Positions 16,004 to 24,329 of a stretch of DNA of 64,000 nt are shown piece by piece; within the stretch, counting starts at the first letter, position 1; every line of letters begins with the position of its first letter. Under the pieces are notes generated by a model. The model searched no databases. It was not told where the DNA came from and worked only from the letters and a program-made list of their open reading frames with translations. Origin of the DNA: an uncultured Bacteroidaceae bacterium (lineage in GTDB: Bacteria > Bacteroidota > Bacteroidia > Bacteroidales > Bacteroidaceae); NCBI GenBank assembly GCA_905234735.1, contig CAJOJA010000006.1:1-64000 (forward strand), given 5' to 3'. The translations under genes and the position numbers were made by a program.

Positions 16004-17808
16004 GACAGAGAATCCTATACCTGCTGCGAACCTACGGGCTGATAATCCTCCTTTTTCTCCTGGCCAAGGTCGTGTTCATGGGAGTCAACAGCGGCTCGCA
16101 CACGTTTACTTTGGACGACATAGCCGACGTGCTCCGTCACGGACTCACACTCGATCTCTCCACAGGCCTCTACTTCCTCATTGTCCCCCTGCTACTCACG
16201 ATAGTCAGCATCTGGAACGTGGGTCGCTGGCTCCTCTTGGCCATGCGCTTGTGGGCCGTTGTCGTGGCTGTAGCCTTCGCACTGGCTTTCGCAGCCGACA
16301 CAGCACTCTACCCCCATTGGGGCTTCAAACTCGACGCCTCCTGCCTGCAATATCTCACCACTCCACAGGCCGCTGCTGCCAGCATTAGCTGGGGCTGGCT
16401 GCTTATAGGCCTTATAGGTCTTATAGGTCTTATGGGACTTATAAGTCTGCTCTTCCTCTGGCCTGTGTGCCCCCTCGCCCCGCTTCGGCGGAAGTGGCCC
16501 TACGGGGCGCTTTGCCTTGCGCTCATTCCGCTCATCTTTGTGGGCATACGTGGTGGTGTGGACGAGTCCACCACCAACATAGGGCAGGTCTACTACTCCC
16601 AGACCCCCTTCCTCAACCACTCGGCTGTAAACCCCGTTTTCAGCTTCCTCTCCTCGTTTGAGAGCACCGCTCGCAGCGATGAGAGTTACAACTTCATGGC
16701 CGGCGACGAATGCCAGCGCCTGCTTGAGGACGTGTTCGACACCCGTACACTCGCCCCCGACACCCTTCTGCGCACCCCACGGCCCGACATCCTCCTGGTC
16801 ATGCTGGAAAGCGTAGGCGGACAGTTCACCCGAATCGGTGGCAAAGACCACATCATGCCCCATCTGAACCGCCTCTGCGACGAGGGCGTTTACTTCTCCC
16901 AGTGCTATGCCAACTCCTTCCGCACCGACCGCGCGACGGTGAGCATCTGGTCGGGCCACCTCGCGTTCCCCACGCTGTCGCTGCAGAAACTGCCCCAGAA
17001 GAACAGCACGCTGCCCAGCATTGCCCATTCGCTGAAGCGCGTCGGCTACGACACCCACTTCTACTACGGCGGCGACATCAACTTCACGAAGATGAAGAGC
17101 TACCTCATCAATGCCGGGTTCGAGGGTTTGACTTCCAAGTCCGATTTCACCCGCAGCGAGCAACGCACCGCACAGTGGGGCGTATGCGACAGTATCCTCT
17201 TCGACCGTGTTTTTCGGCACGTCAAGAGCTGGAAGCAAACCGACAAAAACCCCCATCTCATTGGCGTTTTGTCACTTTCGAGCCACGAACCCTGGGACGT
17301 CCCCACACATGTGCTGGACGACCCCGTGGAGAATGCCTTCCACTATCTCGACCGCTGTATCGGCCACCTTATCGACCAACTGCGCCAAACGCCCCAATGG
17401 GACAATCTGCTCGTCCTCCTCATTCCCGATCACGGCGTACAGTACGGCGGACTGGACGAGACCTCGGCTCTGAAGATGCACATTCCCGTCCTGTGGTTGG
17501 GCGGAGCCGTCGGCGAGCCCCGTCAGGTGGATGCCGTATGCAACCAGAGCGATCAGGCAGCCACCCTGCTTGGCCAGCTGGGCATCCCCCACGACGACTT
17601 CCCCTTCAGTCGCGACGTACTCTCCCGTACCTACACCCGCCCCTTCGCCTACCACACCTTCAACAACGGTTTCTCGCTGGTTGACTCCACCCATTTCATC
17701 GTCTACGACCTGACCGCAGAGCGCCCCCTGGTGGGCACTGACGCCGGTCTCTTCCGTCTGGGCAAGGCCATCCTGCAGCGCAGCAGCGAGGATTTGGCTA
17801 GGCGGTAG
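16000..17808 (+). CDS. LTA-synthase-like membrane sulfatase/phosphotransferase
   Basis: 602 residues. About five N-terminal membrane helices (to about residue 195) precede an extracytoplasmic alkaline-phosphatase-superfamily domain (DILLVMLESVGGQF, threonine nucleophile region RTDRATVSIWSG, YYGGDINFTKMKSYL, LSLSSHEPWDVP, LLVLLIPDHGVQYGG). Bacteroidetes lack lipoteichoic acid, so such proteins are probably phosphoglycerol or phosphoethanolamine transferases acting on surface lipids or glycans (inference). TTG start at 16000 overlaps the argB stop; a later start is possible. Helix 5 (LLIGLIGLIGLMGLISLL) is encoded by a 9-bp tandem repeat of the CTTATAGGT type. The CDP-glycerol-type transferase at 43617 could belong to the same surface chemistry. 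Confidence 0.85.
   Translation: MRQRILYLLRTYGLIILLFLLAKVVFMGVNSGSHTFTLDDIADVLRHGLTLDLSTGLYFLIVPLLLTIVSIWNVGRWLLLAMRLWAVVVAVAFALAFAADTALYPHWGFKLDASCLQYLTTPQAAAASISWGWLLIGLIGLIGLMGLISLLFLWPVCPLAPLRRKWPYGALCLALIPLIFVGIRGGVDESTTNIGQVYYSQTPFLNHSAVNPVFSFLSSFESTARSDESYNFMAGDECQRLLEDVFDTRTLAPDTLLRTPRPDILLVMLESVGGQFTRIGGKDHIMPHLNRLCDEGVYFSQCYANSFRTDRATVSIWSGHLAFPTLSLQKLPQKNSTLPSIAHSLKRVGYDTHFYYGGDINFTKMKSYLINAGFEGLTSKSDFTRSEQRTAQWGVCDSILFDRVFRHVKSWKQTDKNPHLIGVLSLSSHEPWDVPTHVLDDPVENAFHYLDRCIGHLIDQLRQTPQWDNLLVLLIPDHGVQYGGLDETSALKMHIPVLWLGGAVGEPRQVDAVCNQSDQAATLLGQLGIPHDDFPFSRDVLSRTYTRPFAYHTFNNGFSLVDSTHFIVYDLTAERPLVGTDAGLFRLGKAILQRSSEDLARR
16402..16448. repeat. 9-bp tandem repeat inside a membrane helix
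   Basis: About five units of CTTATAGGT with variants (ending CTTATGGGACTTATAAGTC), in frame, encoding LIGLIGLIGLMGLISL. The same unit in reverse complement (ATAAGTCCT) occurs between genes at 21128 and 23009. Confidence 0.7.
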
Positions 17809-18109
17809 GAGCAATTTTGTTGTCACAATGCGGACAGCTTCTATATCCATCGTACCGCTGTACAGGTCAGTGCCTTCGTCTGCATGCAGAACGGTGCCAT
17901 GCATGTACTACCATCGGAACTCGTTAAGGACTGAACCGAGTCGAAACACCTGGCTTTGCAAACTCGAGGAGAGGGGCGTTTCACAGAATTACCCCTTCTC
18001 TTTCACCTGTGGGTGCGGACAAGAGCGTATGTCGGCCTTGGTTCTGACTTTTCGGGGTAATTTGTTCCAGTTTTTATCTTGACTGGCTTATAATCTCGGA
18101 AATTTTATA
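17809..18109. other. Intergenic stretch, no gene seen
   Basis: About 300 nt between the LTA-synthase-like gene and the VanX promoter. An 84-codon opening at 17828 has no recognisable features or start context and is not accepted. No strong hairpin or RNA gene is seen. Confidence 0.5.
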
Positions 18110-18117
18110 TAAATTTG
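18110..18117 (+). promoter_or_regulatory. -7 element of the VanX-like gene
   Basis: TAAATTTG at 18110-18117. Transcription would begin near 18124, after the first in-frame ATG at 18119, which supports translation from 18146. Confidence 0.5.
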
Positions 18118-18145
18118 CATGGTGAAATCGGAACAATTTACGGAT

Positions 18146-18934
18146 ATGAAAGGAATGATGCAATGGATGATGGCTGCCATAGTGGGCTGTATGATGGCAG
18201 CGTCGTGCTGTTCCAGCCATGGACAGGAAGGGGGTGGGGCAGACCAAGCGACAGACGATGTAAGCCAGTTTGTAACCTTAACCGATGTGGTGCCTGATGC
18301 CATCCTGGAGATACGCTACTACGGTACGTACAACTTTGTGGGAACTCGCATAGACGGCTACGAAGAGCCGACAGCCCTGCTTACAAGGCAGGCCGCGGAC
18401 AGCCTTCGGGCTGTAAGCGACGATGTGATGGCACAGGGCTACCGCCTGAAAATCTACGATGCCTACCGCCCGCAGAAGGGCGTGGATCACTTCGTGCGCT
18501 GGGCTGCGAATATCCCCGATACGCTGATGAAGACGTATTTCTATCCCGACCTTGACAAGAGCGTGCTCTTTGAGCAGGAGTATATCTATGAGAAGAGTGG
18601 ACATACGCGCGGCAGTACTGTTGACCTGACGCTCTTTGACATGACGACGGAGAAGGAACTCGACATGGGCGGCACCTTCGATTGGTTTGGTCCCGAAAGC
18701 CATCCCGACTTCTGCGGCAATTCCGAGACGTGCGAGTATACGGGCGATAACCACAAATCGCCTGCTGGTAGGAGTATTACTGCCGAACAGTTCCGGAATC
18801 GCATGACGCTGCGTCAGGCTATGCTCCGTCACGGTTTCAAGGCTCTCGATTCGGAGTGGTGGCACTTTACGTTGAAGGACGAACCCTTCCCTGATACCTA
18901 CTTCACCTTCCCCGTTAAGCAATTGAGCAAGTAG
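18146..18934 (+). CDS. D-alanyl-D-alanine dipeptidase (VanX-like, M15D) lipoprotein
   Basis: 262 residues from the ATG at 18146, which gives an MKGMMQWMMAAIVGCMMAAS signal peptide with lipobox ending at Cys. The earlier ATG at 18119 lies before the predicted transcription start. Zinc-site motifs of the M15D family are intact: SGHTRGSTVDLTLFD (His and Asp ligands) and EWWH near the C-terminus, plus the DAYRPQKGVDHFVRW loop. Family members cleave D-Ala-D-Ala; in Gram-negatives they are thought to recycle peptidoglycan dipeptide rather than confer glycopeptide resistance. No vanHA or regulator genes are nearby. It stands directly before sufC, which has its own promoter. Confidence 0.9.
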   Translation: MKGMMQWMMAAIVGCMMAASCCSSHGQEGGGADQATDDVSQFVTLTDVVPDAILEIRYYGTYNFVGTRIDGYEEPTALLTRQAADSLRAVSDDVMAQGYRLKIYDAYRPQKGVDHFVRWAANIPDTLMKTYFYPDLDKSVLFEQEYIYEKSGHTRGSTVDLTLFDMTTEKELDMGGTFDWFGPESHPDFCGNSETCEYTGDNHKSPAGRSITAEQFRNRMTLRQAMLRHGFKALDSEWWHFTLKDEPFPDTYFTFPVKQLSK

Positions 18935-18969
18935 ACAGTAAAAAAGGTGGAAAAGATTGGGCCTCCGCG

Positions 18970-19000
18970 TTGTGTATGTGCTGAATAAGTAGTATCTTTG
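18970..19000 (+). promoter_or_regulatory. Promoter of the sufCDS-rnhB operon
   Basis: TTG at 18970-18972, 20 nt, TATCTTTG at 18993-19000; sufC ATG is 21 nt further. The position shows that sufC begins its own transcript here. Confidence 0.65.
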
Positions 19001-19021
19001 TGCCCATAAATTTGAAAGACT

Positions 19022-19771
19022 ATGCTTGAGATAAAAGATTTACACGCCAGTATCGACGGTAAAGAAATCCTAAGAGGTGTCACGCTGACCATCCGGGATG
19101 GTGAGGTGCATGCCCTAATGGGTCAGAACGGAGCTGGAAAGAGTACACTCTCGAACATCATCGTGGGACATCCTGCCTACGAGGTGACGCAGGGCTCCAT
19201 CATTTTCAACGGACAGGACCTCCTGGCAATGGCTCCCGAAGAACGAGCTCATGCCGGCATTTTTCTCTCGTTCCAACAGCCGGTGGAAATCCCTGGTGTG
19301 TCGATGACCAACTTTATGCGCGCCGCACTGAATGCCAAGCGTAAGGCACAGGGATTGGAACCCATACCCGCTACGGAGTTCCTGAAACTGATGCGCGAAC
19401 GCAGAAAAATTGTAGAACTGGACAATAAACTGGCCAATCGCAGCGTGAACGAAGGTTTCTCGGGCGGTGAGAAGAAACGCAATGAAATCTTCCAGATGGC
19501 TATGCTGGAACCCACGTTCGCTATCCTGGATGAGACGGACTCGGGCTTGGACGTCGATGCCCTACGCATCGTGGCAGAAGGCTTCAATAAACTGCGTAGG
19601 CCCGAGACCTCGGCGCTGGTCATCACCCACTACCAACGCCTGCTCGACTACTTGAAGCCCGACATCATTCATGTGCTCATTAACGGCGCCATCGTTCATA
19701 CGGGTGGGCCCGAAGTGGCGACGATGATTGAGCAAAAGGGATTTGATCAGTTCATAATGCATAATGCGTAA
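19022..19771 (+). CDS. sufC: Fe-S cluster assembly ATPase SufC
   Basis: 249 residues, ABC-type ATPase of the SUF machine. Walker A GQNGAGKSTL (about residue 34), ABC signature FSGGEKKRNEI, Walker B FAILDETDSGLDVDAL, and the SufC-specific Q-loop region FLSFQQPVEIPGV. With SufB and SufD it forms the scaffold complex that builds Fe-S clusters in the cytoplasm. The last residues (FIMHNA) come from a CATAATGCATAATGCG short repeat. Sequence is normal otherwise. sufD follows after 12 nt; no sufB is present upstream. Confidence 0.97.
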   Translation: MLEIKDLHASIDGKEILRGVTLTIRDGEVHALMGQNGAGKSTLSNIIVGHPAYEVTQGSIIFNGQDLLAMAPEERAHAGIFLSFQQPVEIPGVSMTNFMRAALNAKRKAQGLEPIPATEFLKLMRERRKIVELDNKLANRSVNEGFSGGEKKRNEIFQMAMLEPTFAILDETDSGLDVDALRIVAEGFNKLRRPETSALVITHYQRLLDYLKPDIIHVLINGAIVHTGGPEVATMIEQKGFDQFIMHNA

Positions 19772-19783
19772 TTAGGCCGCGCC

Positions 19784-21127
19784 ATGAATTCTGAGAAGCA
19801 ATACATAGACCTGTACGAGCAGTGCCGGGAAATGATCAACGAGCATTCGGTGCCGTTGCTGAATGCACGGCGTGAACAGGCTTATGAGGACTTTTGCCTC
19901 CTGGGCTTTCCGACGCAGAAACTGGAGCGATACAAATATACCAATGTGGACGAGGCCTACGCACCCGACTATGGACTGAACCTGCGGCATATTGACATCC
20001 CCGTGAATCCCTACGAGGTCTTCCGTTGCGATGTGCCCAACCTCAGCACCTCGCTCTACTTCGTAGTCAACGACCGCTTCTATGACAAGGCATTGCCCAA
20101 GGCTCTGCTGCCCGATGGTGTCCTGGTGATGTCGTTGGCCGAGGCTGCCCAACAACACCCCGAGCTGGTGGAGGGCAGCTATGGTCGGCTGGCACGTAGC
20201 GGCAAGGACGGGCTGAATGCCCTGAACACGATGTTCTGCCAGGATGGTCTTTTCATCTATGTACCCAAGAACGTCGTTGTGGAACGACCCTTGCAAATTA
20301 TTAATATTCTTCGTGCTGATGTCGATTTGATGGTGAATCGCCGTCTACTCATTGTGGTGGAGGAGGGGGCTCAGGTGAAGATTCTTTTCTGCGACCATGC
20401 CATTGACGACCATAATTTCCTTGCTACACAGGTCGGCGAGGTGTATGTGGGCGAGAATGCCCATCTGGAGCTCTACGAACTGGAAGAGACACACGTCAAG
20501 AGTCATCGTTTCTCGAATATGTATGTCGACCAGCAGCGTAGCAGCGTAGCCACCATAGACAGCATCACTCTGCATAATGGTCTGACACGCAACCGTACGG
20601 ACGTGACCTTGAGTGGTGAGTATGCCGAGACGTATATGTACGGCTGTGTCATTGCCGACAAACAGCAACATGTCGACAATAACACCCTCATCGACCACCG
20701 TGTGCCCAACTGCCAGAGCACGGAACTCTATAAGTATGTGCTCGACGGGGAGGCTGTGGGTGCATTTGCCGGACGGGTACTGGTGCGCGAGGGGGCTCAG
20801 AAGACCATCTCGCAGGAGACGAGCGCCAACCTGGTGGCCACAGATACAGCCCGCATGTACACCCAGCCGATGCTGGAGATATACGCCGACGACGTGAAGT
20901 GCTCGCATGGCAGCACCGTGGGTCAACTCAACGAACAGGCGCTGTTCTACATGCGACAGCGCGGTATTCCCGAGGAGGAAGCTCGCATGCTCCTGAAGTT
21001 TGCCTTTGCCGGTGAAGTGTTGGACAGCATCAAGATGGAGCCCCTGCGCGACCGCCTGCACTATCTCGTGGAGAAACGTTTCCGTGGGGAACTTTCGAAG
21101 TGTGAGGGATGCAAACTTTGTAAATAA
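19784..21127 (+). CDS. sufD: Fe-S cluster assembly protein SufD
   Basis: 447 residues, SufBD-family scaffold subunit with the right-handed beta-helix core (VLMVNRRLLIVVEEGAQVKIL-like strands, YMYGCVIADKQQHVDNNTLIDH, KTISQETSANLV, CSHGSTVGQLNEQALFYMRQ, GIPEEEARMLLKFAF). The conserved histidine (CSHGST) is present. The extended N-terminal helical part (FPTQKLERYKYTNVDEAYAPDY) distinguishes SufD from SufB. The C-terminal CEGCKLCK cysteines are worth noting. It lies between sufC and sufS in one operon. Confidence 0.95.
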   Translation: MNSEKQYIDLYEQCREMINEHSVPLLNARREQAYEDFCLLGFPTQKLERYKYTNVDEAYAPDYGLNLRHIDIPVNPYEVFRCDVPNLSTSLYFVVNDRFYDKALPKALLPDGVLVMSLAEAAQQHPELVEGSYGRLARSGKDGLNALNTMFCQDGLFIYVPKNVVVERPLQIINILRADVDLMVNRRLLIVVEEGAQVKILFCDHAIDDHNFLATQVGEVYVGENAHLELYELEETHVKSHRFSNMYVDQQRSSVATIDSITLHNGLTRNRTDVTLSGEYAETYMYGCVIADKQQHVDNNTLIDHRVPNCQSTELYKYVLDGEAVGAFAGRVLVREGAQKTISQETSANLVATDTARMYTQPMLEIYADDVKCSHGSTVGQLNEQALFYMRQRGIPEEEARMLLKFAFAGEVLDSIKMEPLRDRLHYLVEKRFRGELSKCEGCKLCK

Positions 21128-21174
21128 AGTATATAAGTCCCATAAGTCCTATAAGTCCTATAAAACCTATGCGT
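21128..21174. repeat. ATAAGTCCT repeat carrying the sufS start codon
   Basis: ATAAGTCCC, ATAAGTCCT, ATAAGTCCT, ATAAAACCT in tandem. The sufS ATG at 21169 lies at the end of the array, so the ribosome-binding region is made of repeat. Confidence 0.7.
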
Positions 21175-22395
21175 CCCATAGAAGATATAAGAAAGGATTT
21201 TCCCATCCTCAGCCGTAAGATATACGACAAGTACCCCCTTGTCTACCTCGACAATGCCGCCACGACACAGAAGCCACGAGTGGTGGTGGAAGCCATGACT
21301 GAGGAATATTTCAACGTGAACGCCAATGTGCACCGAGGAGTGCATTTTCTTTCCCAACAGGCGACCGACCTGCATGAGGGAGCTCGCAAGACAGTGTGCC
21401 GGTTCTTGAATGCCCATAGTACCAATGAAATAGTCTTCACCCGTGGCACCACGGAGAGCATTAACCTAGTGGCTTCGTGCTTTGGCCAGGCTTTTATGAA
21501 GGAGGGCGACGAGGTGCTCATCACCGAGATGGAGCACCACTCGAACATCGTTTCCTGGCAGTTGTTGCAGGCGCGCCAAGGGATAAAGATTCGCATATTG
21601 CCCATCAACGACGAGGGAGAACTAATTCTCGACAATATCGAATCTTTCTTCAATGAACGTACCAAAATCGTGAGCATAGCTCATGTCAGCAACGTACTGG
21701 GTACCATAAACCCAGTCAAGGAGATCATCCGTATCGCTCATGCCCACGGGGTGCCTGTCTTGGTCGACGGGGCTCAGAGTACCCCCCATTTCAAGGTCGA
21801 TGTACAGGAACTCGATTGCGACTTCTTTGCCTTCAGCGGCCACAAAATATATGGCCCCACGGGCATCGGTATCCTGTATGGGAAAGAGAAGTGGCTGGAG
21901 CAACTGCCTCCCTACATGGGTGGTGGTGAGATGATAAAGACGGTGTCGTTCGAGAAGACTACGTTCAACGACTTGCCCTATAAGTTCGAGGCCGGTACTC
22001 CCGACTATGTGGCCAGTACGGGTTTGGCTCGGGCTCTTGACTATGTGAGTGCTGTGGGCCTCGATGGAATTGAAGCTTCCGAAAAAGAGCTTACGGCTTA
22101 CGCTATGCAACGAATGATGGAAATCCCCGAGATGAAGATTTTCGGTCCCAAAGATATCAACCAGCACGATGCCGTGATAAGTTTCCAGGTTGGCAACATC
22201 CATCACCTCGACATGGGCACCCTGCTCGATCGGCTGGGCATTGCTGTGCGTACGGGGCACCATTGTGCCGAACCCCTGATGCACCGTCTGGGCATCGAGG
22301 GCACCTGCCGTGCTTCCTTTGCCTTGTATAACACCCGTGAGGAAGTGGACACCCTGGTGGCGGGTATTCAGCGCATACAAACGATGTTTAGTTGA
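21169..22395 (+). CDS. sufS: Cysteine desulfurase SufS
   Basis: 408 residues, group II (SufS/CsdB) PLP-dependent cysteine desulfurase that supplies persulfide sulfur to the SUF scaffold. PLP lysine is in [13 protein letters not shown]; the active-site cysteine is in [11 protein letters not shown], with the RxGxHCA form typical of group II. Other landmarks: DNAATTQKP near the N-terminus, [23 protein letters not shown]. No sufE is visible. Its stop overlaps the rnhB start (TGATG). Confidence 0.96.
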   Translation: MRPIEDIRKDFPILSRKIYDKYPLVYLDNAATTQKPRVVVEAMTEEYFNVNANVHRGVHFLSQQATDLHEGARKTVCRFLNAHSTNEIVFTRGTTESINLVASCFGQAFMKEGDEVLITEMEHHSNIVSWQLLQARQGIKIRILPINDEGELILDNIESFFNERTKIVSIAHVSNVLGTINPVKEIIRIAHAHGVPVLVDGAQSTPHFKVDVQELDCDFFAFSGHKIYGPTGIGILYGKEKWLEQLPPYMGGGEMIKTVSFEKTTFNDLPYKFEAGTPDYVASTGLARALDYVSAVGLDGIEASEKELTAYAMQRMMEIPEMKIFGPKDINQHDAVISFQVGNIHHLDMGTLLDRLGIAVRTGHHCAEPLMHRLGIEGTCRASFALYNTREEVDTLVAGIQRIQTMFS

Positions 22396-23009
22396 TGCAT
22401 GATATGCTGAAGTCTTATTTGCATAAGGATTTGATAGAGGCAGGATGCGATGAGGCCGGTCGCGGTTGTTTGGCCGGTCCGGTGTACGCGGCTGCTGTCA
22501 TCTTACCCCAGGATTTCCGGAATGATTTGCTGAATGATTCTAAGCAACTGACGGAGAAGCAGCGTTATGCGTTGCGTGAAGTCGTCGAGCGTGAGGCTGT
22601 GGCTTGGGCTGTGGGTGTCGTAACAAACGAGGAGATAGATAGGATAAACATCCTGCGCGCCAGCATCTTGGCCATGCACCGCGCTGTGGCTCAACTGAAT
22701 GTACGGCCCGAACATCTGCTCGTTGACGGCAATCGCTTCATGCCCTACGAGGACATCCCATATACGACGGTTGTGAAGGGCGATGCCACCTACATGAGCA
22801 TTGCAGCAGCTTCCGTATTGGCCAAGACCTACCGCGATGATTTCATGCTGAAGATACATCAGGACTTCCCGCAATACCATTGGGACTCGAATAAGGGCTA
22901 TCCAGCCCCCGTCCATCGGGAGGCTATTCGCAGATACGGTACCACTCCCCATCATCGCATGACGTTTAACCTGTTAGGTACAAAACAATTGGAATTGGAG
23001 TTTGAATGA
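22395..23009 (+). CDS. rnhB: Ribonuclease HII
   Basis: 204 residues from the ATG at 22395, which overlaps the sufS stop. The TTG one codon earlier and the ATG at 22404 are alternatives. It removes ribonucleotides and RNA primers from RNA-DNA hybrids. The catalytic [19 protein letters not shown] motif, the LVDGN strand (third acid), [19 protein letters not shown] and [13 protein letters not shown] are all intact. Last gene of the suf operon. Its final codons run into an ATAAGTCCT repeat. Confidence 0.96.
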   Translation: MHDMLKSYLHKDLIEAGCDEAGRGCLAGPVYAAAVILPQDFRNDLLNDSKQLTEKQRYALREVVEREAVAWAVGVVTNEEIDRINILRASILAMHRAVAQLNVRPEHLLVDGNRFMPYEDIPYTTVVKGDATYMSIAAASVLAKTYRDDFMLKIHQDFPQYHWDSNKGYPAPVHREAIRRYGTTPHHRMTFNLLGTKQLELEFE

Positions 23010-23045
23010 TTATAAGTCTTATGAGTCCTATAAGTCCTATAGGTA
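23009..23045. repeat. ATAAGTCCT tandem repeat after rnhB
   Basis: Tandem ATAAGTCTT, ATGAGTCCT, ATAAGTCCT, ATAGG units directly after the rnhB stop, the same unit as at 21128 and 16402. Confidence 0.65.
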
Positions 23046-23115
23046 TAAAAAAAAGAAGGTTGTCTCACGACAACCAATCTTTCATTAACCTTAAATCTAA
23101 TACCATGAAAAACAC
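23045..23115 (-). ncRNA. Candidate small RNA or orphan attenuator
   Basis: On the minus strand a consensus promoter (TTG, complement of 23148-23150; 19 nt; TACCTTTG, complement of 23121-23128) predicts a start near 23114. About 40 nt on, GGTTGT-CGTGAG-ACAACC (complement of 23058-23075) forms a 6-bp hairpin followed by TTCTTTTTTTT, a textbook terminator. The RNA would be about 70 nt. It holds a 13-codon reading frame (complement of 23106-23065, MVLDLRLMKDWLS) whose stop falls in the terminator loop. No minus-strand gene follows. It resembles stand-alone RNAs described in Bacteroidales such as Bacteroidales-1, but I cannot confirm the family. Confidence 0.6.
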
Positions 23116-23229
23116 TGATGCAAAGGTACGGGTTTTTTGCAATATGACAAGAAAATGTTAAGATTTTATATAAAAAAGTGCCTCTTTCTTGATATATGTC
23201 AATTATAGGGGGCAAAAAAGCGTAAAAAA

Positions 23230-23886
23230 ATGAAAAAAGATGCACTGATAGTTGTTTCGGGTGGAATGGATTCCACGACGATGTTGTATGAGTATAAAGA
23301 CGAAATTGCATTGGCGGTCACGTTCGACTATGGTGCGAACCACGGCCCCAAGGAAATTCCCTTGGCCCGGATGCATTGCGAACGTTTAGGCATCGAGCAT
23401 GTGGTGATACAGATGGATTTCATGCAGCGGTACTTCCAATCGTCATTGCTGAGTGGCGCTGATGCTATTCCTGAGGGAAGTTACGATGACGAGAACATGC
23501 GTTCCACCGTGGTGCCTTTCCGCAACGGCATCATGCTGTCTATTGCTTGCGGATTGGCGGAAAGCAGAGGGCTGAAGCGCCTGATGATTGCCAACCATGC
23601 GGGCGATCATGCCATCTATCCGGATTGCCGGCCAGCCTTCGTCGAGGCGATGAGCCAGGCCACCCAAGAGGGCACCTACGACGGTATCCGCATAGATGCC
23701 CCGTACACGAACCTGACGAAAGGCGAGATTGCAGCCCGTGGGAAACGGTTGGGGCTGAACTATGCCGAGACATGGAGCTGCTATAAGGGTAGGGAAGTGC
23801 ACTGTGGCAAGTGTGGTACCTGTGTGGAGCGTCGCGAGGCCTTGGCCGAGGCTGGGATAGAGGATACTACGGAGTATCTGGCATAG
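23230..23886 (+). CDS. queC: 7-cyano-7-deazaguanine synthase QueC
   Basis: 218 residues, ATP-dependent conversion of 7-carboxy-7-deazaguanine to preQ0 in queuosine synthesis. PP-loop SGGMDSTTMLYEY at residues about 10-22; zinc-binding HCGKCGTCVERREAL near the C-terminus; substrate-region FRNGIMLSIACGLAE. Other queuosine genes (queD, queE, queF) are not in the window. No preQ1 riboswitch-like structure is seen upstream. It converges on the Fur-family gene, and the two stop codons share one hairpin. Confidence 0.96.
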   Translation: MKKDALIVVSGGMDSTTMLYEYKDEIALAVTFDYGANHGPKEIPLARMHCERLGIEHVVIQMDFMQRYFQSSLLSGADAIPEGSYDDENMRSTVVPFRNGIMLSIACGLAESRGLKRLMIANHAGDHAIYPDCRPAFVEAMSQATQEGTYDGIRIDAPYTNLTKGEIAARGKRLGLNYAETWSCYKGREVHCGKCGTCVERREALAEAGIEDTTEYLA

Positions 23887-23902
23887 GCCCTGCTATGCCA
23901 GA
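23877..23902. terminator. Symmetric hairpin spanning the queC and fur-like stop codons
   Basis: TCTGGCATAG (23877-23886), loop GCCCTG, CTATGCCAGA (23893-23902): a perfect 10-bp stem. Because it is palindromic, both convergent proteins end Leu-Ala-stop on the same TCTGGCATAG sequence. No T-run follows on either strand, so it may be a weak or factor-dependent bidirectional terminator. Confidence 0.55.
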
Positions 23903-24324
23903 CAATGTCTTCTGGCACAGTCGGGACAGAATCCCTTTACCATATAGTTAATGGAGGATATCAGGAATCCCTCGGGCGTGTCTACCCGGGGGATTCTTGT
24001 CTCGCGGAAACAGAACGTGCGATGACAGTTTTCACAATAAAAGTGGATGTGCTGATCGTCGTGGTGGTTGTGGTCGTCGCTTTCGCAGGCCTCGTAGCGC
24101 AATGAACCGCTGCCATCCTCGATAGCGTGGATGGCACGATGCTCGAGCATCAGCGTCAGGGCACGGAAGATGGTGCTGCGTTCGGCTGTCGGCATACGGT
24201 CCTCCAGTTCGCGGAGCGACAGTGGGCGGTTGGCCTTCTTCAGTTCCTGGTATACCAGCAGCCGCATGGCCGTGAGCTTCACACCGTGGTGTTCCAACTG
24301 TTGTTCTATTTCGTTCGTGTGCAT
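23893..24324 (-). CDS. Fur-family metalloregulator
   Basis: 143 residues. N-terminal winged helix (KLTAMRLLVYQELKKANRPLS; recognition region PTAERSTIFRALTLM), then the dimer and metal-binding domain with a His/Asp cluster (DDHNHHDDQHIHFYCENC) and two CxxC pairs (CENC, CPDC) for structural zinc. It could be Fur, Zur or PerR type; the very His-rich hinge leans toward zinc sensing, but this is not decisive. Its ATG is 5 nt downstream of the stop of the kinase gene, so it is the last gene of a minus-strand set. No operator was assigned. Confidence 0.88.
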   Translation of the reverse strand: MHTNEIEQQLEHHGVKLTAMRLLVYQELKKANRPLSLRELEDRMPTAERSTIFRALTLMLEHRAIHAIEDGSGSLRYEACESDDHNHHDDQHIHFYCENCHRTFCFRETRIPRVDTPEGFLISSINYMVKGFCPDCARRHCLA

Positions 24325-24329
24325 GGAGC

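Noticed and set aside
17828..18082. 84-codon opening downstream of the LTA-synthase-like gene
   Set aside because: No ribosome-binding context, no family signal, and no promoter in front.
18146..18934. Vancomycin-resistance gene
   Set aside because: The VanX fold is present, but there are no vanH, vanA or vanRS genes, and Gram-negative homologues serve in peptidoglycan dipeptide recycling.
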